Assembly: GCA_029781035.1 (NCBI GenBank)
Contig: JAKOXK010000001.1
Span: 1 to 64,000, forward strand
Reading direction: 5' to 3'
Origin: Armatimonadota bacterium
GTDB taxonomy: Bacteria; Armatimonadota; Fimbriimonadia; Fimbriimonadales; Fimbriimonadaceae
Length of the DNA stretch: 64,000 nucleotides
Shown here piece by piece: positions 1-8,917 of this stretch. Position 1 is the stretch's first letter; the number at the start of each line of letters is the position of its first letter. A model generated the notes under the pieces. The model saw only the letters and a list, made by a program, of their open reading frames with translations. It ran no database searches and had not been told where the DNA came from. The position numbers and the translations under genes were made by a program.

Positions 1-948
1 GAACATCCCGTACCGGTGCGGGATCACTGTGGCGTAGTAATCGGTGACACCTTCAAGCCACCAGAGCGCGCCCGTGCGCGGCAGTTGCGTGTAGTCGAAC
101 GGTCCAAGGACGCTCGAACGGATTCGCTTGACGTTCCAGGCGTGGAAGTGTTCATGGGCCAACACGGACTTGGTCAGGTTGCCCAACCCGGTGGCGATGC
201 CGATCTCAGTGCTCGACAGGTGCTCAAGCCCCCATCCACCATCGGGCCTGTCCACCACGATGAAGTGCCAAACATACTTCTTGTAAGGGAGGCCGCCAAA
301 GAAATCGCCTTCAGAGTCGCTCACGAACTGACACGCGGCGGCCACTTTCTTCCGGTCGATCTTCTTGGGATTGCCTCCTGAGTAAACGATCGTGCACGGG
401 ACGCCGTGAGACGTATAGCTGTCCGTTTCCAAGAGACCGATACTGACTGGGTTGTCAGCGAGGACATCGTAGTTGGGCGCTGTGTACTTGTCGGGGCCAG
501 CAGCATCGAGTCCACAGTACGACTTCCAGTTGGCAGGCAGAACGAGTTCGAGGTTGCACTTCTCCTCCTTACGGTCGGTCACGTACACATAGGTGGAGGG
601 ACCGCTGAAGTGAACCCTTTCGTCTGTGACCGGTGTATCCAGCGTGTAGCTGACGGTGACTCGCTTGGCACCCCCGTTTGGAAACGACCAGTTCGAGGAG
701 CCGTTGTGCGAGACCGGCCCAGGTGCCCCCGTCACGGTCAAGTCTCTGATCCGGACTCCACCTTCGTTGATCCCGTAGGATCCTGGCGCCCACCTTGGCA
801 TGTAGAGAGAAGTCTCTGTTCCCTTTGGGGCGAACGAGACCTCGACCTTGAGCTTAGCGTTCGCCCGGTCCATCGTCACCTTGTAGTCGATCTGGGCGAC
901 GGCACAGGAAGCCAAGCACACCAACGGCAAGACGTGAAGTCCACGCAT
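1..948 (-). CDS. M61-family peptidase, glycyl aminopeptidase-like (3' end cut off)
   Basis: Only the first 316 residues are visible; the gene runs off the left edge. The protein begins with a signal-peptide-like segment (MRGLHVLPLVCLASCAVAQ), so it is probably secreted or periplasmic. An N-terminal beta-rich domain is followed by the zinc site HEHFH (about residues 265-269) in the context AHEHFHAWNVKRIR, then WLEGVTDYY, whose Glu (about 299) would be the third zinc ligand. HExxH followed by WNVKRIR and a downstream EG(V/F)T(D/S)YY is typical of M61 peptidases; the usual C-terminal PDZ domain would lie outside the window. It sits 55 bases downstream of two M16 peptidase genes on the same strand, probably in one transcription unit for peptide breakdown. 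The family call is firm; the substrate is not known. Confidence 0.88.
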   Translation of the reverse strand, partial: MRGLHVLPLVCLASCAVAQIDYKVTMDRANAKLKVEVSFAPKGTETSLYMPRWAPGSYGINEGGVRIRDLTVTGAPGPVSHNGSSNWSFPNGGAKRVTVSYTLDTPVTDERVHFSGPSTYVYVTDRKEEKCNLELVLPANWKSYCGLDAAGPDKYTAPNYDVLADNPVSIGLLETDSYTSHGVPCTIVYSGGNPKKIDRKKVAAACQFVSDSEGDFFGGLPYKKYVWHFIVVDRPDGGWGLEHLSSTEIGIATGLGNLTKSVLAHEHFHAWNVKRIRSSVLGPFDYTQLPRTGALWWLEGVTDYYATVIPHRYGMF

Positions 949-1003
949 GCCTACGTATACCTGCTGACCAGACCGTCGTTGTTCCGAACACGCCGATAGA
1001 CTG

Positions 1004-2197
1004 TCAAGAGGAGCCGGGTATCACTTGGAACTGCGCTTGATCGAGGAGCGTCCGAGCAGCCATCTTCATGCCGTCGAGATCGCCCTTGGACAAAGCTTGC
1101 ACGACAGTGGCCGGGTCGATCGAGGCACCCGTCATCATGAGCGTCAATCCGGCCCAGGAACACCGGTCTTCCACCGAATAAGAGTAGGGGCCAGTCGAAC
1201 CTGTCCAAAAGGGGCAGAGCGGGTTGTCACCGCTCAGAGACGAGGCGGCCATCGCCTTGGCCCGAGTCAGCGTGCCTTCGTCCCAAGTGTCGACGTCTTT
1301 CAGAAGTGCGTCTTTGGCGGTCACAGCCAGTCCGAGTTCCTGATCGCTTGCCTTTCGGGCGAACACAAACCGAGGCAGCCACCCGGTGGTAGTCGGCCAG
1401 AGGACAGCCTCTTGACGGTACGTCAGACCCATCGCTTCGCGCAGCACGCGGTGCATCGCCCCCGACTTGCCGACTCCGAGAGCGAAGACAGCGAGCAACC
1501 GGTCGGCGTCTGTCGCCTGTGTCAGCGTCAACGGAGACGCACGGAGTTCGAAAGTCGTGACTGGTGCCAGATGGCGCAAGCGGGACCGCGGAGCGAAGTC
1601 CCAACGTGTCCGACGTGGTGGCTTCGATGACGGTTCTGCAAACCGTTCCTTGACTTGAGCGGTACCTTCTCCGGACTCTATCTGGCCGCCGAAGACGAGC
1701 GTCAGGTTCTCGGTGCGAAAAGCCTGCGCATAATCGTTGCGAACCTGCTCGAAGGTCACTTTGTCGTACGCCAAGTTAAGATCGTCCAGAGCCTCATTCC
1801 AGACTCCGGGGTTGCGGCTCGTCAGCGCATGGACGGCTTCGGTGATGGCTTCATCGGTGAGGGTTGCACGCAGGCACAGCGACTCGACAATCTGGGAGGC
1901 GACCTTAAGTCCGCCCTTGGGTTCTACGACCTGGATCTTGATGAAGTCCGTGAAGGCTTGGATCGACAAAGGGACGCCAGCTTGGCTTCCGTACTGGATC
2001 AACCGATCGCGCGAAAACTCCTCTGATCCGTCGTAGAGAGCTTCGGCCAAGACGCGCCAGGCAGCGGCCTCCTTGTCCGACATGTTGGGTGGCGCCGGCA
2101 CAAAGGCTTCGACCACCACCGTGTGGGCCCTGGGGTCGGGAACTTCCACCACTCGTGGCCCCGAAGCCAAGGCCAAGAAGGCGACCCAACTGATCAC
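1004..2197 (-). CDS. M16-family peptidase subunit lacking the zinc motif
   Basis: A 397-residue M16 (insulinase / pitrilysin type) protein without HxxEH, so it is probably the non-catalytic partner of the neighbouring upstream subunit. A short hydrophobic start (MISWVAFLALASG) may be an export signal. The C-terminal half carries the FALGVGKSGAMHRVLRE region, like the G-x-x-S-x-L/R-REx pattern of inactive M16 domains. Its start overlaps the stop of the catalytic subunit by four bases (ATGA), indicating translational coupling and a likely heterodimer, as in other bacterial M16B pairs. The family call is by pattern; pairing is inferred from the overlap. Confidence 0.75.
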   Translation of the reverse strand: MISWVAFLALASGPRVVEVPDPRAHTVVVEAFVPAPPNMSDKEAAAWRVLAEALYDGSEEFSRDRLIQYGSQAGVPLSIQAFTDFIKIQVVEPKGGLKVASQIVESLCLRATLTDEAITEAVHALTSRNPGVWNEALDDLNLAYDKVTFEQVRNDYAQAFRTENLTLVFGGQIESGEGTAQVKERFAEPSSKPPRRTRWDFAPRSRLRHLAPVTTFELRASPLTLTQATDADRLLAVFALGVGKSGAMHRVLREAMGLTYRQEAVLWPTTTGWLPRFVFARKASDQELGLAVTAKDALLKDVDTWDEGTLTRAKAMAASSLSGDNPLCPFWTGSTGPYSYSVEDRCSWAGLTLMMTGASIDPATVVQALSKGDLDGMKMAARTLLDQAQFQVIPGSS

Positions 2198-3333
2198 TGG
2201 GATCCTCCCGATGCCAGGGTGCAGACCGCGCGGATTTCGCCGAGGATCTGCTCCTCGGAGACATCGTCTGCCATGTGGCTGACACGGCTCGGATCAAAAC
2301 CAGGTCGCAACGGCAAGATCGTGGCCGACAGTTCAGACAGACGGACCGGGTCGGACGCCGTCTCCGTCAGCCACTCTTTCAGCTGCTGCATTCCAGTGCG
2401 GGCGACCAGGGCTTCCCTACCTTTGAGCCGGTCAGCAGCCTGCTTCCAACTCCTGCCAGTGCGCAACGAGACGGTCACAAGTCCGGGACGGGCGGTCGGC
2501 GTGTACACCATGAACGAACCGGTCAGCCATCCTTGAAGTCCAAAGCCGGCACCGATCGAAGCCAACGTGGCTGACTCTGAAAAACCTGAAACGGGAATAC
2601 AGGCGGCTTCGCCGTCGCTCGAGCCGACGAGAGCGGGGTCGGTCGCTTCGGGCCGTGACCATGGAGTCACGTCGGTCGCGGTAAGTCCACCCAGAACCTC
2701 TCGGGCCTGCTGGACGACAGATTCCGGGTCAATGTCACCTGCGACACACAAGCAGAGCTTCTTGGGGTTGGCCAACGACTGAAACCCTGCTTTGACCGCT
2801 TCGGTGGTGAAGTTCGTCATCTTCGCCGGATCGCCAAATGGATCGAGGGCGTCAGCTCCATACACCTTCCGCCACCCGTCCGCGACAAGGAGGAGGTTCC
2901 AGCTCCTCAGCACCATCTCCTGGTCAAGGATCCCAACCTCTTTCCTGAGTTCGGACTCATTGACGTCAAATCGAGACACCAGTTGGCCGAGGACCGTGAC
3001 GGCCATCGATGCCGTGTCTTTGGGACCATGGAGCGAGAACGTGACGGAGTCGCGTGTCGTCTCTGCGAGCAAAACCATCCCTCTGCCCTCGACCCCCTTG
3101 TCAACGTCCTTGTCTGGCCCTTTGGCGACGAGGTGCTCGAGAAGGTGCCGCATTCCATGGGAGTCCGCCGTTTCAGGCTGATCCTTGGAGACGGACGCGA
3201 GCGTCGCGGCCATCTGGGTCGTGCCTTCGATGCGCTGCGCATAGACGATGACCCCGTTCGGCAGTGTTTCCTTGATGGCTACACGTGACTGATGTCCAAG
3301 ACAGGCGCCGAGAAAAATGGCTGCGCTGATCAC
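2194..3333 (-). CDS. M16-family zinc peptidase, catalytic subunit
   Basis: A 379-residue M16 peptidase. The inverted zinc motif HxxEH is present as HLLEH (residues 63-67), and the distal acidic ligand expected about 70-76 residues later is supplied by the ELRKEVGILDQEM stretch (E132 or E139). The N-terminus has LPNGVIVYAQ, the usual first strand of M16 enzymes. A short hydrophobic leader ending in LGAC resembles a lipobox but lacks basic residues before it, so lipoprotein status is uncertain. Both ends overlap neighbours by four bases (SDR gene upstream, non-catalytic M16 gene downstream), so these three genes look like one tightly coupled operon. Confidence 0.85.
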   Translation of the reverse strand: MISAAIFLGACLGHQSRVAIKETLPNGVIVYAQRIEGTTQMAATLASVSKDQPETADSHGMRHLLEHLVAKGPDKDVDKGVEGRGMVLLAETTRDSVTFSLHGPKDTASMAVTVLGQLVSRFDVNESELRKEVGILDQEMVLRSWNLLLVADGWRKVYGADALDPFGDPAKMTNFTTEAVKAGFQSLANPKKLCLCVAGDIDPESVVQQAREVLGGLTATDVTPWSRPEATDPALVGSSDGEAACIPVSGFSESATLASIGAGFGLQGWLTGSFMVYTPTARPGLVTVSLRTGRSWKQAADRLKGREALVARTGMQQLKEWLTETASDPVRLSELSATILPLRPGFDPSRVSHMADDVSEEQILGEIRAVCTLASGGSQ

Positions 3334-4073
3334 CTGAGGTAGCTCGCTCCATTGATGTCGATGACGGTCCCGCTCAGATAAGCGGCTTCGTCGCGGAGGA
3401 GGAAGGCGACGGCGGCGGCGCAGTCCTCCGGCTTCGCCATCCTTCCCAACGGTATGTCGCGCAGAATCTCTGGCAACCTGGTCTCCATTCCTTCACGAGC
3501 CATCGACGTCTCGACCCAACCCGGCGCAATCGCGAAGTGTTGAATGTTCAGCCCGGCATGTTCGACCGCTAAGGCTCTCGTCAGGTTTAAGAGGGCCGCT
3601 TTGCTCGCGCTGTAAGCGCTAGCTCCCGCTTCACCGCGATGGCCGACGCGACTGGCCACGTTGACGACCTTCCCCCCGCCTTGACGTACATATTCGGTAC
3701 ATGCGGCTCGAACCAGTCGTGCAGGCGAGTAGAAGTTCACAGCCATCGTTCTTGTGAAGGTAGAGGTGAACTCGGCAGCCGTCGATTCGATGAAATCCAA
3801 CTTCGTGTAGATGCCAGCGTTGTTCACGAGCGCGTGGACCGGGCCATCGGCCAAGGCCTGTTCAAACAAACGTTCCGCTTTGTCGGGTTCGTGCAAGAGG
3901 GCCTTGTAGACGCCTGCGCACGACGCTCCGAGCTTCTTCGCCGTTTCCTCGGCCTCGCTTCTGGCGGCAGCGTAGTGAAGGGCTACCTTCCATCCGTCGG
4001 CAGCGAGCCTGAACGCGATAGACCGGCCGATTCCCCGGGAGGATCCCGTGATCAAGACCCGTTTTGTGGACAT
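3330..4073 (-). CDS. Short-chain dehydrogenase/reductase (3-oxoacyl-ACP reductase-like)
   Basis: A 247-residue classical SDR. Visible landmarks are the nucleotide-binding TGSSRGIG at the N-terminus, the NNAG motif, the catalytic Ser in VNVASRVG, YSASK with the catalytic Tyr and Lys, and the C-terminal LSGTVIDINGASYLR. The start chosen is MSTKRVLITGSS; a 40-residue upstream extension has no SDR features and runs into the divergent gene's leader. SDRs of this type reduce 3-ketoacyl groups or oxidise sugars and alcohols with NAD(P)H; the substrate cannot be read from sequence. Its stop overlaps the start of the M16 gene, making it the first gene of that leftward operon. Confidence 0.88.
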   Translation of the reverse strand: MSTKRVLITGSSRGIGRSIAFRLAADGWKVALHYAAARSEAEETAKKLGASCAGVYKALLHEPDKAERLFEQALADGPVHALVNNAGIYTKLDFIESTAAEFTSTFTRTMAVNFYSPARLVRAACTEYVRQGGGKVVNVASRVGHRGEAGASAYSASKAALLNLTRALAVEHAGLNIQHFAIAPGWVETSMAREGMETRLPEILRDIPLGRMAKPEDCAAAVAFLLRDEAAYLSGTVIDINGASYLR

Positions 4074-4131
4074 TGACCAAACTGTGGCACACTCAGGCGC
4101 GTATCTTCCTGTACCTTGGGTTCGAGGCCTT

Positions 4132-5859
4132 ATGAAAGCAGCGACGTTCTTCTTTGGATTCCTGACTATGAGCGGGGCTCTCGTGGCCTTCAAGGCGACG
4201 TCGCCAGGCGCCGCTCAGCGCGCGACCGTCGTGTTCTACATGGGCACCGAGTGCACCGTCACGGCGTCGTACACGTCTCGGATTCAGAGCCTCGTCAAGC
4301 AGTATGAGCCTCGCGGGATCTCGTTTGAAGGCCTCTTTCCTCAAGCCAGCGACGACGAGCAGAAGGTGATTGAGTTCGCCAAGGAGCGAGGCTTTGCGTT
4401 TCCGTGCCGGCTTGACCACTCCGGAGTACAAGCCAAGAAGGACCACATCGAGACCGTCCCGACCGTGGTCGTCCGGGACACCTCAGGCAAGGAGCTTTAT
4501 CGCGGAGCAATCGACGACAACGCGACGACCGACCTCGTCAAGAAAAAGTATCTGTCGGACGCGCTCCAAGCGATCGTGTCGGGGCGACCAGTCACAGTCA
4601 CGAAGACTGACGCTTTCGGATGCGTCTTCACTCCCGGCCACGAGGTGCGGCCCGTCATCCAGCCGACCTATGCCGACCAGGTCGCATCAATCCTCAACCA
4701 ACATTGCGTCAGTTGCCATAGGCCGGGCCAAGTCGCGCCCTTCTCATTGATCGGCTATGAGAACGCCAAGAACTGGGCCCCGACGATCGCGAAGTTCACT
4801 CGTGAAGGGCGCATGCCTCCCTGGAAGGCCATTGCCGGAGTCGGCGACTTCAAGAACGACAACAGACTGTCCTCTGAAGAGTTGGAAGTCCTTCAACTGT
4901 GGGCGAAAACTGGCGCCCCGCGTGGCGACGCTGCGAACGAGCCGAAGCCACCCACTTTCCCGACGGGTTGGGCTCTCGGCGAACCCGACGAGGTTCTTCA
5001 GATCCCCAAGCCTTTCGCCATTGCCGCCGATGGACGCGACGAGTATTGGCACTTCGTCTTGACTCCCCAGATCACCGAGCCGGTCTATGTCCAGGCCATC
5101 GACGTGCATCCCGGCAACCGGAAGATCGTTCACCACGTCATCCTCTGGCTCGATGAGAAGGGTCAGTCTGACAAGATCCTTGCACGAGAGGGCAAGAACG
5201 GCGCCTACTTGAGCTTCGGGTCTCCTGGCTTTATGCCTGACAATTCGCTAGGCGGCTGGGCACCGGGGCTCCAACCTGCGCGGCTGCCGGATGACGCCGG
5301 CATCCTCCTCAAGCCCGGCACGCGTGTTGTTCTGGAAGTCCACTATCACAAAGACGGCAAGCCCGAGACCGATCAGACCAAGGTCGCGCTGTACTATGCC
5401 AAGGACACCCGGTCCGTCAAGAACCCAGTCCGAATCGCGTGGCTTGCCAACCTGGGGATCGACATCAAACCGGGCCTGCCCGATCAAAAGTTCGTCCAGA
5501 CGGTGCCGATACCGGTGGACGTGAAGCTGTACGGACTGCTTCCGCACATGCATCTTCTCGGCCGCAAAATGAAGGCCACCTGGGTGAAACCTGACGGGAC
5601 AGAGCAGCCGTTGATCCAGGTCGATGACTGGGACTTCAATTGGCAGTTCATGTACTCGCTCAAGCAACCCCTTCTCCTGACGCGGGGCTCCAAGGTTCGG
5701 ATCGAGGCGGTTTACGACAACTCGTCGAACAACCCGAACAATCCGAACGACCCTCCGAAGGAAGTCCGCTGGGGCGAGCAGACCACTGATGAAATGATGC
5801 TGCTCGTGGCGGCGATTTCGATACCTGGCAGGCCACAGGCCCGTTGGGGTGGGTTCTAG
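4132..5859 (+). CDS. Secreted redoxin / cytochrome c / copper monooxygenase-like fusion
   Basis: A 575-residue three-module protein. After a signal-peptide-like start (MKAATFFFGFLTMSGALVAF), residues about 30-170 form a redoxin fold with one cysteine (GTECTVTASY) instead of CxxC. Next comes a c-type cytochrome-like segment with heme motif CVSCH and RMPPW downstream. The C-terminal half resembles the copper type II ascorbate-dependent monooxygenase (PHM/DBM) fold, with histidine pairs in KIVHHVILW, EVHYH and LPHMHLLGRK as possible copper ligands. This order is known from planctomycete and acidobacterial proteins of unproven function. The start at 4132 has GAGG seven bases upstream; longer reading overlaps the divergent SDR start. 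Periplasmic redox role inferred. Confidence 0.82.
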   Translation: MKAATFFFGFLTMSGALVAFKATSPGAAQRATVVFYMGTECTVTASYTSRIQSLVKQYEPRGISFEGLFPQASDDEQKVIEFAKERGFAFPCRLDHSGVQAKKDHIETVPTVVVRDTSGKELYRGAIDDNATTDLVKKKYLSDALQAIVSGRPVTVTKTDAFGCVFTPGHEVRPVIQPTYADQVASILNQHCVSCHRPGQVAPFSLIGYENAKNWAPTIAKFTREGRMPPWKAIAGVGDFKNDNRLSSEELEVLQLWAKTGAPRGDAANEPKPPTFPTGWALGEPDEVLQIPKPFAIAADGRDEYWHFVLTPQITEPVYVQAIDVHPGNRKIVHHVILWLDEKGQSDKILAREGKNGAYLSFGSPGFMPDNSLGGWAPGLQPARLPDDAGILLKPGTRVVLEVHYHKDGKPETDQTKVALYYAKDTRSVKNPVRIAWLANLGIDIKPGLPDQKFVQTVPIPVDVKLYGLLPHMHLLGRKMKATWVKPDGTEQPLIQVDDWDFNWQFMYSLKQPLLLTRGSKVRIEAVYDNSSNNPNNPNDPPKEVRWGEQTTDEMMLLVAAISIPGRPQARWGGF

Positions 5860-6827
5860 GCTTCGAACTCGGCTGCGCGCACGGAATCGGCCATCGCCAG
5901 CGTTTTCACGACGATCGGCTCCACATCAAGGTCCGGACGGTGGATCGGCCAGCGACCTGCAGACCTGATGTTGGCCGCCGTCGACTCATTGAATTGAGAC
6001 CTCTCTGTTTCGGTGAGCTCTCGAAAACTCCAACTCAGTCGCGCCGCATCGTCGAGCCCGATGACGACGTAGTCGCGGCCCAGTCGCGACAAGAACGTGG
6101 CCACATTTGCTAGGCTTTTCGCGTAGACGTCGTCAGGCAGCCGTTCGACGAACTCCGGTTCTGTCGGCGTCCGTCCTCCCGAGTAGGACTTGTCCCAGAA
6201 CTCACAGTGTCGAAACTTCGTCGGGTGGCCGATGAAGACTCCAAGCCAAGGTCGCCTCGACGCGTTGATACCGTTGAACACACCTTCCGCCGCACTTTGG
6301 GCTCGGCAGTCATCGGCCCAGTCGAGTTCTGATATGGCAAAGTCCTGCGGAAAGCACAAGACACCACCGAACTGGTGCACTCCGCTGGCGACTTCGGTCA
6401 GGGCATACACCGTTGCAGCGATGCCCAGCGTTTGCACGGCATAAGCAATCTCGGGCGACCACGTGTTCCCCGCTCCGCCCCAGAAAGATGGGTTTCTCCC
6501 GAAACACTGCGTGAACGCCTCGAACCCTCGCCTTTCCGCCTCGAGGGCTGCGCGACAACCCGTCTCGTAATCCAGGCTAGCCAGGAGTTCCATGGTCGTC
6601 GGGTGCTGGGAGTGCTTGTCGGTGTGGAGGCCCAGGCAGTGGACTGACAGCGCGTCAACGACGTCGTAGCGCCGCCTTGCGACAAGGCTTCTGCACTTCT
6701 CACCCGTCACGCAGAAGCTGCCTCGGACCCCTCTCTCCGAGACGAGACGGGCGAGTTCGAGCGCCGCCTGGTCGGCCTCGAGATTGATCGGATCCTCCAC
6801 GTCGAAGAACACGGAGACGGCCTTCAC
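5856..6827 (-). CDS. Polysaccharide deacetylase-like (CE4/NodB-type) protein
   Basis: A 323-residue protein resembling the polysaccharide deacetylase fold: the N-terminal strand VSVFFDVEDP supplies the acidic pair, and GLHTDKHSQHP supplies histidines in the position of the HxxxH metal motif. GAGNTWSPEIAYAVQTLGI matches the later strand. The start is taken as GTG at 6827 because AAGGAG lies six bases upstream and the GTGA overlap with the stop of the GH115-like gene is typical of translational coupling. The 3' end overlaps the convergent redoxin-fusion gene by four bases. Coupling to a xylan-side-chain type glycosidase suggests removal of acetyl or similar groups from a polysaccharide, but the substrate is inferred and the protein has no obvious signal peptide. 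Confidence 0.65.
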   Translation of the reverse strand: MKAVSVFFDVEDPINLEADQAALELARLVSERGVRGSFCVTGEKCRSLVARRRYDVVDALSVHCLGLHTDKHSQHPTTMELLASLDYETGCRAALEAERRGFEAFTQCFGRNPSFWGGAGNTWSPEIAYAVQTLGIAATVYALTEVASGVHQFGGVLCFPQDFAISELDWADDCRAQSAAEGVFNGINASRRPWLGVFIGHPTKFRHCEFWDKSYSGGRTPTEPEFVERLPDDVYAKSLANVATFLSRLGRDYVVIGLDDAARLSWSFRELTETERSQFNESTAANIRSAGRWPIHRPDLDVEPIVVKTLAMADSVRAAEFEA

Positions 6828-8893
6828 GGTCGCTCCTTGCCGTTTGACCAAGCCGAGACGCCCGCGAGCAACTTCGACAACCGGTACCTGGGCAATACAA
6901 GTTGGATGTCCCTGGGCTCTGTCCAGCTGGGTCCATACCAGCCTTCAAACGGTGGACGATTGGCGCGCTGCAACTCGGTCTGGAGTTCGTCGAGATAGAC
7001 AAGCGCACGGCGGCAACGCTCCATCGTCTCCGCCTTGTCCTTAGCCGATAGCGCCTCGACCAACTGCACAGCCGCCAACGTCGGCAGACGGTCCATGGCA
7101 GCGGCGAGGCTGAGGTTTTCGAACAGGAATCGACGCTCTACAGCATTCCTGACCATCGTCTCCGCCTGGTAACAAACTCGTTGGACGCTGGCCTGCATCT
7201 CGGTCCTTTCAATCAAAGTCGGCAGAGTCTCCGGCATGGCCGGCGTGAACGGCTCGTTCCTGAGTTTCTTCTCCAGAGACGAAAGGGCGCCCAAACACTT
7301 TGCTGCCCCATATCCGAAGTCAGGCGTGTTCGGTACTGAGGCGAAATACGACTTATAGGCTTGAGCCACAGTGGCCGCCGCGCCAGCGCCAAAGTACTCG
7401 GTGCACCAGAAGTTCAGAAACCGGTCCGCAGCGTCGGGTCGGGAGAAGCCTTGTTCGCCATTCCAGCAGATATCGGCAAGGAACCGTGCTCCCATGACGT
7501 ATTCACGCAGTTCAGAGACATTCACAAGCATGAACTCGGTGGCTCGGGCACGAAACACCTTCCGAAATTCTGATTCGATCCGGTTGAGCGGGACGACCTG
7601 GTGGCTCTGCTTCGAGATGTTTCCACCCAAGTAGGCGAGGTGATAGTAGACACCGTGTCTGTGCGTGTCATCTGGGGAGGGCAGTCCTCGCATGTGGCCG
7701 TCGTTATCGTCAGGCCAAACGATGATCACGTCGTCAGGCACATGAAGACGTCCCGTTTGATAGTACGGGAGCATCTCCGTGTACATCGTAAAGTGGAACA
7801 GCCGGGGCCGATCCGGCCCAACCTGCGACTTGACGAGTTGAGTCTGCGTCCTAATGGCGTCTTCGTACTCACGTAGAATCTGGTCCTGAGTGAAATTGAT
7901 GGGCCACTTGTACGAATAGTCGTTCGTGCCGCGCAGTCCAACGGGCCAAATGCAGTCGAGAGAGTGGTTCTCATCCACCCCTCCTTTCCAGAACCGGATC
8001 ATTCCGTCGCGGTTCTTGACGAAGTCCCATTCTGGTCGCACCTGGCGCAGCGTGGATAGAGCAGGCTTCGCCGGCGTCAGGGGTGTCTTGGGTTGAGGGC
8101 GTGTGAAGTGGTAGGGATCGGAAAGCAGGGTGTCGTAGTGGTGCGACGTCACGAACAGCCCCCACTCGCTGGCCGTCTTTTGAACCTCAAAGTACCTGTT
8201 GGTCCGAACCCAAGGGGCCACCATGTTCAATTTGAGGCGGAGCGCCGTCTCAAAGTAGCGCTTATAGTCGGCAAGAGACACGGTTCCGTTGATGGCAGGT
8301 GCCATGAGCCCGTCAGCGGCGGCAGTGCGTTCTAACGGTCTCGGAAGCACGTCTTCGTCGTCATGAAAGAACCCCCGGAAGCGGACTGCAGGGGGAGGCT
8401 GGTGGAAGTGGACTTCCTTGAGGATCAATGGCGTGTGCCGCTGGGGAACGACGCCCGTGTACCGATACAGGGGGTCTATGCCGAGCCGTTCGGATAGTTC
8501 GTAGACGCCAAACGCGGTGCCCCTTGGATTGGATCCCGTGATCTTGATGTGGCCAGCAGCGGCGTCGACCGAGTATGACTCCCACTCGGAACTCCGTGTT
8601 GCGGGAAGGGTCCGGAGCTCGATGGTCGAACCTGAAAAAGGTCGTTTCCGGACGATCAACGGGCGGGCACCCGTCAAAGTCTGGATGTCTGCGGCCAGAA
8701 ACCGGGCCGCTTGCATAACATTGGAGGGTTCAGTGCGGCCAACCACAATGTTGACCCTGGAACCTCGACTCCGAACCAGCGTGAAGTCACCTTCATGTCG
8801 GCCCTTGGTCTCGACCCACGAACCCCGTCTCGGAGCGATCCACGGGTCGCCGGAAGTTCTGAGGGCGGCCAGACAGCACACGAGCCCTGTCAT
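6824..8893 (-). CDS. Glycosyl hydrolase family 115-like (alpha-glucuronidase type)
   Basis: A 689-residue protein with features of GH115: an N-terminal alpha/beta region (NIVVGRTEPSNVMQAARFL, GTAFGVYELSERLGIDPLYR) as in the pre-catalytic domain, VRFRGFFHDDEDVL, and IIVWPDDNDGHMRGLP, which matches the W-P-D-D-N-x-G segment of the family. GH115 enzymes remove (4-O-methyl)glucuronic acid from xylan. The start is ATG at 8893, preceded by an in-frame TTG; no strong ribosome site is seen. The hydrophobic N-terminus (MTGLVCCLAALRTS) could be a short export signal. Its stop overlaps the start of the deacetylase-like gene, so the two are probably translated together on a substituted polysaccharide such as glucuronoxylan. 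Confidence 0.75.
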   Translation of the reverse strand: MTGLVCCLAALRTSGDPWIAPRRGSWVETKGRHEGDFTLVRSRGSRVNIVVGRTEPSNVMQAARFLAADIQTLTGARPLIVRKRPFSGSTIELRTLPATRSSEWESYSVDAAAGHIKITGSNPRGTAFGVYELSERLGIDPLYRYTGVVPQRHTPLILKEVHFHQPPPAVRFRGFFHDDEDVLPRPLERTAAADGLMAPAINGTVSLADYKRYFETALRLKLNMVAPWVRTNRYFEVQKTASEWGLFVTSHHYDTLLSDPYHFTRPQPKTPLTPAKPALSTLRQVRPEWDFVKNRDGMIRFWKGGVDENHSLDCIWPVGLRGTNDYSYKWPINFTQDQILREYEDAIRTQTQLVKSQVGPDRPRLFHFTMYTEMLPYYQTGRLHVPDDVIIVWPDDNDGHMRGLPSPDDTHRHGVYYHLAYLGGNISKQSHQVVPLNRIESEFRKVFRARATEFMLVNVSELREYVMGARFLADICWNGEQGFSRPDAADRFLNFWCTEYFGAGAAATVAQAYKSYFASVPNTPDFGYGAAKCLGALSSLEKKLRNEPFTPAMPETLPTLIERTEMQASVQRVCYQAETMVRNAVERRFLFENLSLAAAMDRLPTLAAVQLVEALSAKDKAETMERCRRALVYLDELQTELQRANRPPFEGWYGPSWTEPRDIQLVLPRYRLSKLLAGVSAWSNGKERP

Positions 8894-8917
8894 CAAACGA
8901 GGTTACCCAGGCCTCGA

